Assembly (NCBI GenBank): GCA_023457535.1
Contig: JAEWLN010000169.1
Span: forward strand, 23,837-87,836
Source of the DNA: Bacteroidota bacterium
Lineage (GTDB): Bacteria > Bacteroidota > Bacteroidia > Flavobacteriales > Flavobacteriaceae
Direction of reading: 5' to 3'
DNA length: 64,000 bases
Shown: positions 1 to 9,072 of the stretch, in pieces
Layout: every line of letters starts with the position of its first letter
Numbering within the stretch: position 1 is the first letter of the stretch
The notes under the pieces: model-generated
The model's input: the letters and a program-made list of their open reading frames with translations, nothing else
Database searches by the model: none
Told to the model about the DNA's origin: nothing
Program-made: the position numbers and the translations under genes

Positions 1-377
1 GGTGTGATTCCGCTTCCGGCGGCAAATGCAGCGTAATTTTTTTGGCGGTCCGCATCGGGTGTAAATGTAAAGTTACCTTCCGGCGTACCTACTTCAACGA
101 GATCGCCGGCTTTGAGTTGTTCATTGGCAAACATAGAAAAGACACCGCCTTTAAGCGATTTGATTGCGATGCGCAGCTGGCCGCTTCCGGGTGCCGAACA
201 AATCGAATACGCGCGTCGGATTTCATTGCCGTCGAGCCGCAACTTCAAATTGATGTACTGGCCCGGTATAAATTGATAATGCTCTTGTAATTCAGCAGGC
301 ACATTGAACAATACGGACACCGCATCTTTGGTTTCGCGGCGCACTTCCCGGATGTTCAACTTATAAAATGAAGACAT
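1..377 (-). CDS. paaE: PaaE-like ferredoxin/flavin reductase, N-terminal part (cut by window edge)
   Basis: The first 125 codons read from ATG at 377 leftwards off the window. The protein begins as an FAD-binding domain of the ferredoxin-NADP reductase fold: PGQY (38-41) and R-A-Y-S (55-58), the flavin-binding RxYS motif, then a glycine-rich segment ending AAGSGITP, which opens the NAD(P)-binding domain. The closest family I recognise is PaaE (older name PaaK), the reductase that feeds electrons to the phenylacetyl-CoA epoxidase PaaABC. The C-terminal 2Fe-2S domain that would confirm this lies outside the window, and other two-component oxygenase reductases share the same front half. A TAATTTTG box at 392-399 on this strand gives a short leader and supports the start. 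Confidence 0.72.
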   Translation of the reverse strand, partial: MSSFYKLNIREVRRETKDAVSVLFNVPAELQEHYQFIPGQYINLKLRLDGNEIRRAYSICSAPGSGQLRIAIKSLKGGVFSMFANEQLKAGDLVEVGTPEGNFTFTPDADRQKNYAAFAAGSGIT

Positions 378-391
378 AACAGTGTTTTTTG

Positions 392-399
392 CAAAATTA
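392..399 (-). promoter_or_regulatory. -7 promoter box of the paaE-like gene
   Basis: TAATTTTG on the minus strand matches the Bacteroidota -7 consensus TAnnTTTG and lies 14 bases before the ATG at 377. A TTTG occurs 12 bases further upstream (412-415), closer than the usual 17-23, so the -33 element is uncertain. Confidence 0.5.
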
Positions 400-637
400 G
401 CAAACCTGTGGCAAAGCCCATGCGTTTTACGAAAGAAATAACTGCAAAAGAGGTTAAATTTTGCAAAGTGCACAACCCATCCGAACCCTCCGGGCCAACC
501 TGCCTTAAGTGGCTGTCAGATAGGATCGGGGAAAGTTTTAACCGATAATTTTCGCCATATCAAAAAGAAACGTATTTTTACCGGTTGGTATACTAAAACA
601 AGGTTTTACAAGTTTTAAGAAATAAATCATCCAAGCA

Positions 638-3631
638 TTGAAGACTAATCTACTCAGATACACTGCTGTAGCCGCGTCGCTGGTTTTCGTGATCGCGTGT
701 TCGACCAAGCGCAACACCTTTTTGTCACGAAATTCGCACGCGCTGAGCTCCAAATACAACATCCTTTACAATGGCGGATTGGCGCTCGACAAAGGTGTCG
801 AAGACTTAAAACTGCAATACCAGGACAATTTTTGGGAGCGATTGCCCATCGAGCGCATGCAGCTCAACGAGCAGGCGGTCATGCCGGGCGAGAAAACAGA
901 GGCAAACCCTAATTTCGAACGCGCTGAAACCAAGGCTGCCAAAGCGATCCAAAAACATTCGATGAATATCGGCGGAACGGAGAAAAACCCGCAAATGGAC
1001 GAGGCGCACCTCATGTTAGGCAAGGCACGTTATTACGATCAGCGTTTTGTACCGGCGCTTGAGGCTTTCAATTACATCCTCTACAAATATCCTACGAGCG
1101 ACAAAATCTACGAAGTCAAGATATGGCGCGAAAAAACCAATATGAGGCTCGACAACGATGCCATTGCCGTAACCAATCTGACCAATCTGCTCAAGGACAT
1201 TAAATTCAAAGATCAGATTTTTGCCGATGCCAATGCCGCATTGTCGCAAGCCTACCTGAATCTTGAAGACAAGGACAGTGCGGTGGCCAAGCTCAAACTG
1301 GCGCGCGATTTCACAAAATCAAACGAGGAGCAGGCGCGTTACCACTTCATCCTCGGGCAGTTGTACGAGGAAATGAATTTGCCGGACAGCGCATTTGCGG
1401 CCTACCAATCCGTCATCGACATGAAGCGCAAAGCGCCGCGGCGGTACACAATCCACGCCCACATGCGCCAGGCCAACCAATTCGATTATAAAACCGGCGA
1501 CACCCTGGCATTCGTTGAAAAATACGACAAAATGCTCAAAGACCGCGAAAATCGTCCGTACCTGGATGCGCTGAACCACCAGATGGCGTTGTTTTACGAC
1601 AAACAAAAAAACGCGCGTCAGGCCAAAAAATACTACAACTTGTCGCTCAAGCACAAATCGCAGGACCAATACATGATTGCGTCCAATTACCGCAACCTGG
1701 CCGAACTCCATTTCGATCAGGCCAAGTACCTTACGGCAGGCAAATATTACGACAGCACGCTGGTCCAGCTCGAGCCGCGTACACGCGAATTCAAGGCGAT
1801 CAAGAAAAAGCGCGAGAATCTCAACGACGTCATCAAATATGAAGGCATCGCCACGCGCAACGACAGCATCCTTAAGGTGTATGCAATGTCTGAAACCGAT
1901 CGCATCGCCTACTACAACGCACACATCGAAAAACTCAAAAAGGAAGAGGAACGTTTGAAACTGCTCGCCGAAAAATCGGGCGGGAGCGTAAATACAGGAA
2001 TTGAGGGCGCGATCGACAACACCGATGCGTCAGCCAAATTTGGTCCGGAAGGAAAAGCCGCGCCGCGCGCATCTGAAACCGCCATGAGCCAGGCACAAAA
2101 GGGCGTGAGGCCGCCATCTGAAGGCGCTGCAACCACGCCGGGAACAAAGCCGTCCGGAGATTTCTATTTTTACAATCCGACGACAGTCGCCTTTGGAAAG
2201 AACGAATTCCGCAAAAACTGGGGTGACCGTGCCTACCGCAACAACTGGCGCGTATCGGCGCAAAAAGGGGCCAACGCCACCGGCGATGAAGATCTTGCCA
2301 ATGCAGATCAGGACAGCGGTACGCCTGTGTCCGAGGTCAAATCGGCGGAAATGTACACCCCTGAATATTATATCAAGCAGTTGCCTTCGACGCAAAAGGA
2401 AATCGACAGCATCGGCAAGGAACGCAATTTTGCCTATTACCAACTCGGGGTTATTTACAAAGAAAAATTCAAGGAATATCCGCTCGCCTCGGACAAGCTT
2501 GAAACGTTGCTGACCAACGCCCCTGAGGAACGCCTGGTATTGCCGTCGCTGTACAACCTGTACAAAATTTACGAAATCACGAACAAAGACAAGGCAAACG
2601 CGATCAAAAACCGCATCATTGCCGAATATCCGGACTCGCGTTATGCACAGATTTTAAAGAACCCGGATGCCGCGACCATTGCTGCCGGCGATTCTCCGGA
2701 TGTGGCCTACCAAAAATTGTTCACGCTTTTTGAAGGCGGTGATTACCGAAAAGTACTGCAAGAGTCGGACACGGCGATCGAACAATTCACGGGCGATGAA
2801 CTCCAGCCCAAATTCGAAATGCTCAAAGCCAACGTCATCGGGAAGCTCAAAGGCGTCGGCGAATACAAAAAGGCACTCAACTACGTGGCCCTGACGTATC
2901 CGAACAGCGAAGAAGGCAAAAAGGCCGAATCGATGCTCACGCGCGAAGTGGTCGTGATGGAGGCGATGACATTCAACAGCAAAGAGCCGGCGAGTTGGAA
3001 GATTTTGTATGCGGCCAATAATCTGTCGGAGAACAAGACCATTGCATTGTACGGTAAAATCGCAAAATTCCTCAAGGACCGCGCGTTTGAAAAAATCACG
3101 ATGTCGGTCGATATTTATACGATGGACAAAAACTTCATCGTCATCCACGGGCTGCGCAATGAGGAACACGCAAAAGGCATCGTATCGATCCTCAGGGAGT
3201 TCAAGGAATACAAAGTCCAGGAACCCGCAACGATTATCTCGAACGAAAATTACAAAGTCGTACAAATCAAAAAGAATTTCGACGAATTTCTTAAAGTGGG
3301 CAACGGGCCGATCGTAGCAACTGCTGCGCCGAGCATTCCGGACGATCCGACTGAAAAGATATCGGACGAGGAACGACAATTCAAAGAAATGCAGCAGCGC
3401 GCGGCCGAAAATCGCAAAATGGCCAAGGAACAGCAAAAGCAGCAGCAAGGCAAGGTGTCCGACCCGGATCCTGAGAATGCGATGCCGCCGAGCCCGTTTC
3501 AGGGTGCGTCGCCGGGCCAACCCAAGCAAACCCCGCAACAAATGCAGATGAACAACTCGATGCCGCCGGGCATGATGACGCCATCGGGGAACATGCCGCC
3601 GCCGGGAAGAAATCCGCAACCCAAAAAGTAA
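638..3631 (+). CDS. sprE: SprE/PorW-like TPR lipoprotein of gliding motility and type IX secretion
   Basis: A 997-residue lipoprotein: basic N-terminus, hydrophobic stretch, lipobox VIAC with the acylated Cys at 21. The next ~850 residues are helical with repeated TPR-like segments (for example around 115-420 and 590-800); the tail from ~930 is rich in Q, M and P. SprE/PorW is an outer-membrane lipoprotein needed for T9SS function and gliding in Flavobacterium and Porphyromonas; size, lipobox and TPR content fit. The start is a TTG at 638, since no ATG precedes the signal peptide in frame. The stop overlaps the next start by one base (TAATG), so it is coupled to the bactofilin gene. The name rests on architecture and context, not an alignment. 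Confidence 0.75.
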   Translation: MKTNLLRYTAVAASLVFVIACSTKRNTFLSRNSHALSSKYNILYNGGLALDKGVEDLKLQYQDNFWERLPIERMQLNEQAVMPGEKTEANPNFERAETKAAKAIQKHSMNIGGTEKNPQMDEAHLMLGKARYYDQRFVPALEAFNYILYKYPTSDKIYEVKIWREKTNMRLDNDAIAVTNLTNLLKDIKFKDQIFADANAALSQAYLNLEDKDSAVAKLKLARDFTKSNEEQARYHFILGQLYEEMNLPDSAFAAYQSVIDMKRKAPRRYTIHAHMRQANQFDYKTGDTLAFVEKYDKMLKDRENRPYLDALNHQMALFYDKQKNARQAKKYYNLSLKHKSQDQYMIASNYRNLAELHFDQAKYLTAGKYYDSTLVQLEPRTREFKAIKKKRENLNDVIKYEGIATRNDSILKVYAMSETDRIAYYNAHIEKLKKEEERLKLLAEKSGGSVNTGIEGAIDNTDASAKFGPEGKAAPRASETAMSQAQKGVRPPSEGAATTPGTKPSGDFYFYNPTTVAFGKNEFRKNWGDRAYRNNWRVSAQKGANATGDEDLANADQDSGTPVSEVKSAEMYTPEYYIKQLPSTQKEIDSIGKERNFAYYQLGVIYKEKFKEYPLASDKLETLLTNAPEERLVLPSLYNLYKIYEITNKDKANAIKNRIIAEYPDSRYAQILKNPDAATIAAGDSPDVAYQKLFTLFEGGDYRKVLQESDTAIEQFTGDELQPKFEMLKANVIGKLKGVGEYKKALNYVALTYPNSEEGKKAESMLTREVVVMEAMTFNSKEPASWKILYAANNLSENKTIALYGKIAKFLKDRAFEKITMSVDIYTMDKNFIVIHGLRNEEHAKGIVSILREFKEYKVQEPATIISNENYKVVQIKKNFDEFLKVGNGPIVATAAPSIPDDPTEKISDEERQFKEMQQRAAENRKMAKEQQKQQQGKVSDPDPENAMPPSPFQGASPGQPKQTPQQMQMNNSMPPGMMTPSGNMPPPGRNPQPKK

Positions 3632-4035
3632 TGTTTGACAAAAAGCCAAAATCGTATACTGATCTGCTTGGCAAGACCAACCGCATCGTTGAAGGAACCG
3701 TAATCAAAGGCGACATTCTGTCGCATGCAGATTTCCGGCTCGATGGCGAACTCGTTGGCAATTTCCAGTCGAACGGCAAAATCGTGATCGGGCCCGCGGG
3801 CATCGTCAAAGGCGATATCATTTGTAAGAATGCCGACATTGAGGGCAAATTCCACGGCAAGATCCAGGTGGCTGAAATCCTCAATGTAAAATCCAAGGCA
3901 AGCATCCACGGCGAGGTGATTTGCGGTAAATTATCGGTGGAACCAGGAGCGGAATTCAGCGCATCGTGCGTGATGAAACCGAATCTAAAAGTCGTGGCGC
4001 ATGAACAACCCAAACCAGAAGCGCAAGGCCAATAA
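3631..4035 (+). CDS. Bactofilin (polymer-forming cytoskeletal protein)
   Basis: A 134-residue protein with the bactofilin beta-helix repeat: periodic G-x-I/V strands (IVEGTVIKGDILSHADFRLDG and following) across residues 18-115, flanked by short disordered tails. Bactofilins self-assemble into nucleotide-free filaments that act as scaffolds for envelope proteins. The ATG shares one base with the sprE stop, and its last 35 bases overlap the next gene in another frame, so the four genes from sprE to the atpI-like gene form one tightly packed unit. Its partner is unknown; the gene order suggests a link to the envelope lipoprotein upstream. Confidence 0.85.
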   Translation: MFDKKPKSYTDLLGKTNRIVEGTVIKGDILSHADFRLDGELVGNFQSNGKIVIGPAGIVKGDIICKNADIEGKFHGKIQVAEILNVKSKASIHGEVICGKLSVEPGAEFSASCVMKPNLKVVAHEQPKPEAQGQ

Positions 4036-4237
4036 GTGGCTCGCCCTGACGAGCATCCCGATCCAAATGGGCGCTATTGTGTTCCTGTTTGCGTGGGGCG
4101 GCAAATGGCTCGATGCAAAATATCCGAACGAGCACGACATATATGTAAAGGTACTGACCATCGTTGGCGTGGGTCTTGCCTTCTACAACCTGAACCGGCA
4201 ACTCAGGGAAATCAATAAAATGGACGATCAGAAATGA
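4001..4237 (+). CDS. atpZ: AtpZ/AtpI-family small membrane protein
   Basis: A 78-residue protein with two membrane helices (about 14-34 and 46-63), the second preceded by an acidic loop, and a basic C-terminal tail. AtpZ/AtpI proteins lie just upstream of ATP synthase subunit a and are thought to help c-ring assembly or ion supply. The gene starts 35 bases inside the end of the bactofilin gene and overlaps the next start by 4 bases, so translational coupling is likely on both sides. Confidence 0.75.
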   Translation: MNNPNQKRKANKWLALTSIPIQMGAIVFLFAWGGKWLDAKYPNEHDIYVKVLTIVGVGLAFYNLNRQLREINKMDDQK

Positions 4238-4629
4238 AGCGAAACCTGCGGCCGTTATTGGAATTGGCTTTTTTTTCGGCGCTGGCCTTTGGCGGGCACA
4301 TGCTGTTGTTCCAATTCCTGTTTTCAGGGCGCGACGCCAATTTCCGGTACAGCATCCCTGAATTGTATGCGTTTTTCTTTGCGTGTTCCTTGGTGATTTT
4401 ATCGATCCTGATCCGGATGAAGCGCAACAACATTGACAGCGTGGGAAATGCGTTTATGGCACTGACTGTGCTCAAGATGATCGTCGCTTATTTTTTGCTG
4501 CATCCGATATTGGGCGACCACCATTCTGAAATCGCTGCCGAAAAAGCCAATTTTTTTATCGTTTTTGCGGTATTCCTGACGCTTGAAACGACAATTGCGA
4601 TCCGATTGCTCAACGGCGCTAAAAATTGA
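4234..4629 (+). CDS. Four-helix membrane protein in the atpI position (DUF6168-like)
   Basis: A 131-residue protein with four predicted membrane helices (about 8-30, 43-60, 73-93, 105-126) and basic short loops. It sits between atpZ and atpB, the place of atpI in other bacteria, and resembles the flavobacterial uncharacterised family DUF6168; I cannot check the assignment. Function unknown; a role in assembling or stabilising the F0 sector is inferred from position only. The ATG overlaps the atpZ end by 4 bases. A promoter follows 135 bases after its stop, so atpB can also be transcribed separately. Confidence 0.65.
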   Translation: MKRNLRPLLELAFFSALAFGGHMLLFQFLFSGRDANFRYSIPELYAFFFACSLVILSILIRMKRNNIDSVGNAFMALTVLKMIVAYFLLHPILGDHHSEIAAEKANFFIVFAVFLTLETTIAIRLLNGAKN

Positions 4630-4743
4630 TTTTTTCTTCTGTTTTAACAAAACGCGACCATTTCTTAATCAGCGTTTTAAATATAAAGCAATAAACAGCG
4701 GAATCGACGGCAAAAACAGCAAAAAATATTTTGAAGTAACGCT

Positions 4744-4772
4744 TTTGGATGTCAATATTTAATGTACCTTTG
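4744..4772 (+). promoter_or_regulatory. Promoter of the atpBEFHAG operon
   Basis: TTTG (4744-4747), 17 bases, then TACCTTTG (4765-4772): both elements match the Bacteroidota -33/-7 consensus at standard spacing. The expected start near 4778 leaves a leader of about 35 bases before atpB. One of the two best promoters in the window. Confidence 0.8.
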
Positions 4773-4813
4773 CACCAAATTTCAGAAAGTATAATTAAGA
4801 TCCTAAATACGCT

Positions 4814-5998
4814 ATGGTGTTTTCCAAAAAACCACTTCATTTTATAATAGCCACTTTAACCGCATGTCTTTCATTTTCTGGTTTTGCGAATCCAGTTCAG
4901 GATTCGGTTGCATCGCCTGCAAACCATCCGCATGAAACCACAGCCCATGCGGCCGCTGCTGCCGGTCATCCGGAGGCGCCGGCATTGTCTGAAGCCGATC
5001 AGAAAGAGGCAGAAAGAAAGGAGTTCATCAAGCACCACCTTTTGGATTCGCACGATTTTCACTTGTTTTCCTACGGAAAGGATTCCGGGCATGAAAAGCA
5101 CATTGGTTTTCCTTTGCCTGTTATTTTGTGGGACAACGGACTACACGTTTTTATGTCGTCCAAATTTGACCACGGTCATGCTGTGGCAGAATCGAACGGC
5201 AACTATTACATGATCGGGCACCACGACGGCAAAATCTACAAAACCGACGCTGCCGGAACGGTCAGCCACGACGAAAAAGGTCACGTAACCAATGCGCAGC
5301 CGCTTGATTTTTCAATCACCAAGAACATCGTCATGATTCTCGTAGTAGGATTGCTGATGTTTTTGTTGTTTGCCGGTCTTGGGAAATCATACAAAAAGAA
5401 CGGCTCGATCGCCAAAGGGGCAGGTCGTTTCTTTGAGCCGCTTGTATTGTATGTGCGCGACGAAATCGCTATTCCAAACATCGGAGAGAAACACTATAAA
5501 AGGTATATGAGCTTTTTGCTCACCATTTTCTTCTTTGTATGGTTCATGAACATGTTTGGCCTTACGCCGCTGGGAGTCAACGTGACGGGTAACATCGCCA
5601 TCACTGCTGCGCTGGCCGTGCTGACGTACCTGATCACCACCTTTACTGCAAAGAAGGATTACTGGAAACACATTTTCTGGATGCCGGGCGTTCCTGCACC
5701 GATGAAAATCATCCTCGCTCCGATCGAATTGCTCGGAACGATTATCAAACCATTCTCGCTCATGATCCGTTTGTATGCGAACATGATCGCGGGCCACGTG
5801 GTTTTGATGAGTTTGATCGCGCTGATGTATAAAGCCGATCATGCCCTCGGAAGCCCGTTGGCGTTCCTGCTCGCATTTGTGCTGACGATCCTTGAAGTAT
5901 TGGTAGCGCTGTTGCAGGCTTATATTTTCACGATGCTTGCCGCGTTGTATTTTGGAGCTGCCGTTGAGGAGCACCATCACGAAGAGGCGCACCACTAA
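4814..5998 (+). CDS. atpB: ATP synthase F0 subunit a
   Basis: A 394-residue protein, long for subunit a because of a ~175-residue N-terminal extension that begins with a cleavable signal peptide (1-25, ending GFA-NP) followed by a His-, Ala- and Glu-rich segment, typical of Bacteroidota AtpB. The membrane core starts near 180. Arg319 in LMIRLYANM is the essential arginine of the proton half-channel. The C-terminus is His-rich (EEHHHEEAHH). Subunit a forms the proton path at the c-ring in the inner membrane. First gene after the 4744 promoter; a hairpin-forming 100-base spacer separates it from atpE. Confidence 0.95.
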   Translation: MVFSKKPLHFIIATLTACLSFSGFANPVQDSVASPANHPHETTAHAAAAAGHPEAPALSEADQKEAERKEFIKHHLLDSHDFHLFSYGKDSGHEKHIGFPLPVILWDNGLHVFMSSKFDHGHAVAESNGNYYMIGHHDGKIYKTDAAGTVSHDEKGHVTNAQPLDFSITKNIVMILVVGLLMFLLFAGLGKSYKKNGSIAKGAGRFFEPLVLYVRDEIAIPNIGEKHYKRYMSFLLTIFFFVWFMNMFGLTPLGVNVTGNIAITAALAVLTYLITTFTAKKDYWKHIFWMPGVPAPMKIILAPIELLGTIIKPFSLMIRLYANMIAGHVVLMSLIALMYKADHALGSPLAFLLAFVLTILEVLVALLQAYIFTMLAALYFGAAVEEHHHEEAHH

Positions 5999-6010
5999 GT
6001 CGAAAGAATA

Positions 6011-6060
6011 AAAGTCGTAAAGTCAAAAAGGCCTTTATGACTTTGAACCTTTATGACTTT
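6011..6060 (+). repeat. Hairpin with duplicated right arm between atpB and atpE
   Basis: The left arm AAAGTCGTAAAG (6011-6022) can pair, with one G-U, with either of two identical right arms CTTTATGACTTT (6033-6044 and 6049-6060). The two hairpins exclude each other. It lies directly before the c-subunit gene. Confidence 0.7.
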
Positions 6061-6098
6061 AAGACTAATTTGAATGTTTAATTTTTAATATATACATT

Positions 6099-6290
6099 AT
6101 GGAAATCCCTAGAATTATCGGAGCTGGTTTGGTAGTAATCGGTGCAGGTATCGGTATCGGAAGAATCGGTGGATCTGCAATGGATGCTATCGCGCGTCAA
6201 CCAGAAGCTACTGGAAAAATCCAGACTGCTATGTTGATCGCTGCCGCTCTTATTGAAGGTATCGGTTTTGCTGCGATCTTCGCATCGTAA
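6099..6290 (+). CDS. atpE: ATP synthase F0 subunit c
   Basis: A 63-residue two-helix hairpin, short for the family. Helix 1 carries the glycine motif GAGIGIGRIGG (15-25) for tight ring packing; the polar loop has R-Q-P at 33-35, which contacts the central stalk; helix 2 has the ion-binding Glu53 in ALIEGIGF. The residue after the Glu is Gly rather than Ser/Thr, which favours protons over sodium. Many copies form the rotor ring, so it must be made in excess of the other subunits; hairpins occur on both sides of the gene. Codons look strongly biased, as in a highly expressed gene. Confidence 0.95.
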   Translation: MEIPRIIGAGLVVIGAGIGIGRIGGSAMDAIARQPEATGKIQTAMLIAAALIEGIGFAAIFAS

Positions 6291-6302
6291 ATCCAAAAGA
6301 CA

Positions 6303-6331
6303 AAAAGCTGTAACGGTTGGTTGCAGCTTTT
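6303..6331 (+). terminator. Stem-loop after atpE (attenuator or mRNA-stabilising hairpin)
   Basis: AAAAGCTGTAAC (6303-6314) pairs with GTTGCAGCTTTT (6320-6331) over 12 bp with one G-U and a 5-base loop, followed by a T-rich stretch. It resembles a weak intrinsic terminator inside the operon and could make atpE transcripts more abundant than downstream ones. Confidence 0.6.
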
Positions 6332-6368
6332 GTTTACTATTACAATTAACAATTAAGACACTTATATA

Positions 6369-6869
6369 ATGGAAGAATTATTTGGACAGTTTTCGTTAGG
6401 GTTGTTTATCATGCAAACCATTTTGTTTATCGGTTTGATTTTGCTGTTGAAAAAATTCGCGTGGAAGCCGATCCTCGACGCCGTCAACGAAAGAGAGGAC
6501 GGTATCAAGAACGCGCTGCAATCTGCTGAGAATGCGCGCAGGGAAATGGCCAACCTCCAGGCAGATAACCAGAGAATTCTCAACGAAGCCCGTGCTGAGC
6601 GCGACACCATGCTCAAAGATGCGCGCGAGATCAAAGAGAAAATGATCGCCGACGCAAAAGCGGAAGCGCAAAACGCCGGACAAAAGATGATCGAGCAGGC
6701 CAAAGCGTCCATCGAAAGCGAGAAAAACGCTGCCATGGCCCAGTTGAAAGCACAGGTTTCTTCTTTGTCGCTTGAGATCGCAGAAAAATTGTTGAAAGAC
6801 GAATTGTCCAACAAAGAAGCCCAGGTGAAACTGGTCGAGAAGATGTTGGGCGACGCTAAATTGAACTAA
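6369..6869 (+). CDS. atpF: ATP synthase F0 subunit b
   Basis: A 166-residue protein with one N-terminal membrane helix (about 10-30) followed by a long charged helix of Ala/Glu/Lys/Arg heptads (35-150), the usual peripheral-stalk subunit. The dimer holds F1 against rotation together with delta. It ends one base before atpH and is co-transcribed with it. The length is normal for the family. Confidence 0.95.
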   Translation: MEELFGQFSLGLFIMQTILFIGLILLLKKFAWKPILDAVNEREDGIKNALQSAENARREMANLQADNQRILNEARAERDTMLKDAREIKEKMIADAKAEAQNAGQKMIEQAKASIESEKNAAMAQLKAQVSSLSLEIAEKLLKDELSNKEAQVKLVEKMLGDAKLN

Positions 6870-6870
6870 T

Positions 6871-7401
6871 ATGTCCACAAGAGCAGCCAACCGTTACGCA
6901 AAGGCCATCCTCGACATCGCGCACAGCAAAGGCGTGGCGGGCGAGGTCAACACCGACATGGAAACCATCGCGTCCACCATTGTTGGCAATGGCGAACTTT
7001 CGGCTTTTATTGCCAACCCAACGACGAGCATCAAAGTCAAAAGCAGTGCGCTCAATGAGATTTTTGCCGGCGTAAACGGGGTCACCAAAGGACTTTTCCA
7101 ACTCTTGCACGAAAACAAGCGTTTTGAAATCCTGTCGACCATCGCGCTGGAATACAACCGTCTGTTCGAGGAAATGAACGGCATGGAAACCGCTACGGTC
7201 ACCACTGCCATCCCGATGGACGCATATCTCGAAGCCAAAGTCATGACCAAGATCCTGACGTTTTCGAACAAAAAGATCAACATCAAGAATATTGTGGATC
7301 CGGCCATCATCGGCGGGTTCATCCTCAGAATCGGCGATCAGCAGTACAATGCATCGGTGGCCAACAGATTGCAAACATTAAAAAGAGAATTAAGTAATTA
7401 A
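6871..7401 (+). CDS. atpH: ATP synthase F1 subunit delta
   Basis: A 176-residue protein with the delta/OSCP pattern: start [17 protein letters not shown], a helical N-terminal domain, and the C-terminal signature around 133-160 ([19 protein letters not shown]). Delta caps the F1 head and links it to subunit b. It begins one base after atpF and is followed within 14 bases by atpA. Confidence 0.95.
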   Translation: MSTRAANRYAKAILDIAHSKGVAGEVNTDMETIASTIVGNGELSAFIANPTTSIKVKSSALNEIFAGVNGVTKGLFQLLHENKRFEILSTIALEYNRLFEEMNGMETATVTTAIPMDAYLEAKVMTKILTFSNKKINIKNIVDPAIIGGFILRIGDQQYNASVANRLQTLKRELSN

Positions 7402-7415
7402 TTATAGACAGCATT

Positions 7416-8993
7416 ATGGCGGAAATTAAACCTGCTGAGATTTCAGCAATATTGAAAAAACAAGTAGAAGGGTTTGAATCTGGAGCGACACTCGAGGAAG
7501 TGGGAACCGTACTTCAGGTTGGTGACGGTATTGCACGCGTTTACGGATTGTCGAATGCACAATACGGCGAGTTGGTTCAGTTTGAGAACGGGCTGGAAGG
7601 CATCGTCCTGAACCTTGAAGAAGACAATGTTGGTGTCGTATTGCTCGGTCCGTCAACAGGAATCAAAGAAGGTTCTACTGCCAAAAGAACGCAGCGCATC
7701 GCTTCGCTTAAAGTAGGCGAGGAGATGGTAGGCCGCGTGGTGAACACACTTGGACAGCCTATCGATGGCAAAGGTCCGATCGGCGGAACACTGTACGACA
7801 TGCCGCTCGAGCGCAAAGCTCCGGGAGTTATCTTCCGTCAGCCCGTAACCGAGCCGTTGCAGACAGGTGTAAAAGCTGTCGATGCGATGATCCCGGTAGG
7901 TCGTGGCCAACGCGAGCTCGTCATCGGTGACCGTCAAACAGGGAAATCGACCGTTTGTATCGATACGATCCTGAACCAGAAAGAATTTTTTGATGCAGGC
8001 CAGCCGGTTTTTTGTATCTATGTTGCGATCGGACAAAAAGCGTCGACCGTTGCGGCTTTGGCCAAAACGCTTGAGGAAAAAGGTGCGATGGCTTATACGG
8101 TGATCGTTGCCGCCAACGCTTCTGATCCGGCTCCGATGCAGGTATACGCGCCAATGGCCGGTGCTGCGATTGGGGAATATTTCCGCGATACGGGCCGTCC
8201 GGCACTCATCGTATACGATGATTTGTCCAAACAAGCCGTTGCTTACCGTGAGGTGTCGCTCTTGCTTCGTCGTCCACCGGGACGTGAGGCATATCCGGGT
8301 GACGTTTTCTACCTCCACAGCCGTTTGCTCGAGCGTGCCTGTAAGGTCATCAACAACGATGAGATCGCCAAGAACATGAACGATTTGCCTGAAAATCTCA
8401 AGCCGATCGTAAAAGGTGGCGGATCACTCACTGCACTTCCGATCATCGAAACCCAGGCAGGCGACGTTTCTGCGTACATCCCGACCAACGTAATCTCAAT
8501 CACCGACGGGCAGATCTTCCTCGAGTCTGACTTGTTCAACTCAGGGGTACGTCCGGCGATCAACGTAGGTATCTCTGTATCTCGTGTGGGTGGTAACGCC
8601 CAGATCAAGTCGATGAAAAAAGTAGCCGGTACATTGAAACTCGACCAGGCGCAATTCCGTGAACTGGAAGCGTTTGCCAAGTTCGGATCCGATCTCGATG
8701 CCGTTACGCTGAACGTAATTGAAAAAGGACGTCGTAACGTTGAGATCCTCAAGCAAGGTTTGAACTCACCGTTTACCGTTGAAGACCAGGTGGCCATTAT
8801 CTACGCAGGATCGAAAAACCTGCTCAGAAACGTTCCGGTCAACAAAGTGAAAGAATTCGAAAAAGATTTCCTCGAATACATGAACGCCAAGCACCGCGAT
8901 ACGCTCGACGCGCTGAAAGCCGGAAAATTCACAGATGAATTGACCGATGTGATCGAGAAAGTCGCGAAGGAAGTTTCAGCGAAATACAATTAA
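7416..8993 (+). CDS. atpA: ATP synthase F1 subunit alpha
   Basis: A 525-residue non-catalytic nucleotide-binding subunit of F1. The Walker A motif GDRQTGKS is at 171-178; the region [15 protein letters not shown] (from ~375) is the alpha/beta signature containing the arginine finger. Length and N-terminal beta-barrel are normal. In this organism the catalytic beta and the epsilon genes are not in the operon, which is usual in Bacteroidota, where atpDC lie elsewhere. A 24-bp hairpin lies between this gene and atpG. Confidence 0.97.
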   Translation: MAEIKPAEISAILKKQVEGFESGATLEEVGTVLQVGDGIARVYGLSNAQYGELVQFENGLEGIVLNLEEDNVGVVLLGPSTGIKEGSTAKRTQRIASLKVGEEMVGRVVNTLGQPIDGKGPIGGTLYDMPLERKAPGVIFRQPVTEPLQTGVKAVDAMIPVGRGQRELVIGDRQTGKSTVCIDTILNQKEFFDAGQPVFCIYVAIGQKASTVAALAKTLEEKGAMAYTVIVAANASDPAPMQVYAPMAGAAIGEYFRDTGRPALIVYDDLSKQAVAYREVSLLLRRPPGREAYPGDVFYLHSRLLERACKVINNDEIAKNMNDLPENLKPIVKGGGSLTALPIIETQAGDVSAYIPTNVISITDGQIFLESDLFNSGVRPAINVGISVSRVGGNAQIKSMKKVAGTLKLDQAQFRELEAFAKFGSDLDAVTLNVIEKGRRNVEILKQGLNSPFTVEDQVAIIYAGSKNLLRNVPVNKVKEFEKDFLEYMNAKHRDTLDALKAGKFTDELTDVIEKVAKEVSAKYN

Positions 8994-9000
8994 TCAATTT

Positions 9001-9070
9001 GATAATTTGGAAATTTGGAAATGACAGATCTCATTTTCAAATTTTCAAATTATCTCATTTTCAAATTATA
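9001..9070 (+). repeat. 24-bp perfect RNA hairpin and third partial arm between atpA and atpG
   Basis: The arm 9001-9024 pairs with 9031-9054 at all 24 positions (two are G-U), with a six-base loop CAGATC. A partial further copy of the right arm, TCATTTTCAAATTATA, follows at 9055-9070, immediately before the atpG start. Both arms are built of AATTTGGA / TTTTCAAA units. Confidence 0.8.
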
Positions 9071-9072
9071 AA

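Noticed and set aside
2654..3649. 331-codon open frame antisense to sprE
   Set aside because: Composition (Arg, Leu, His, Phe runs) shows it is the complement of a real gene; no domain, no start signals.
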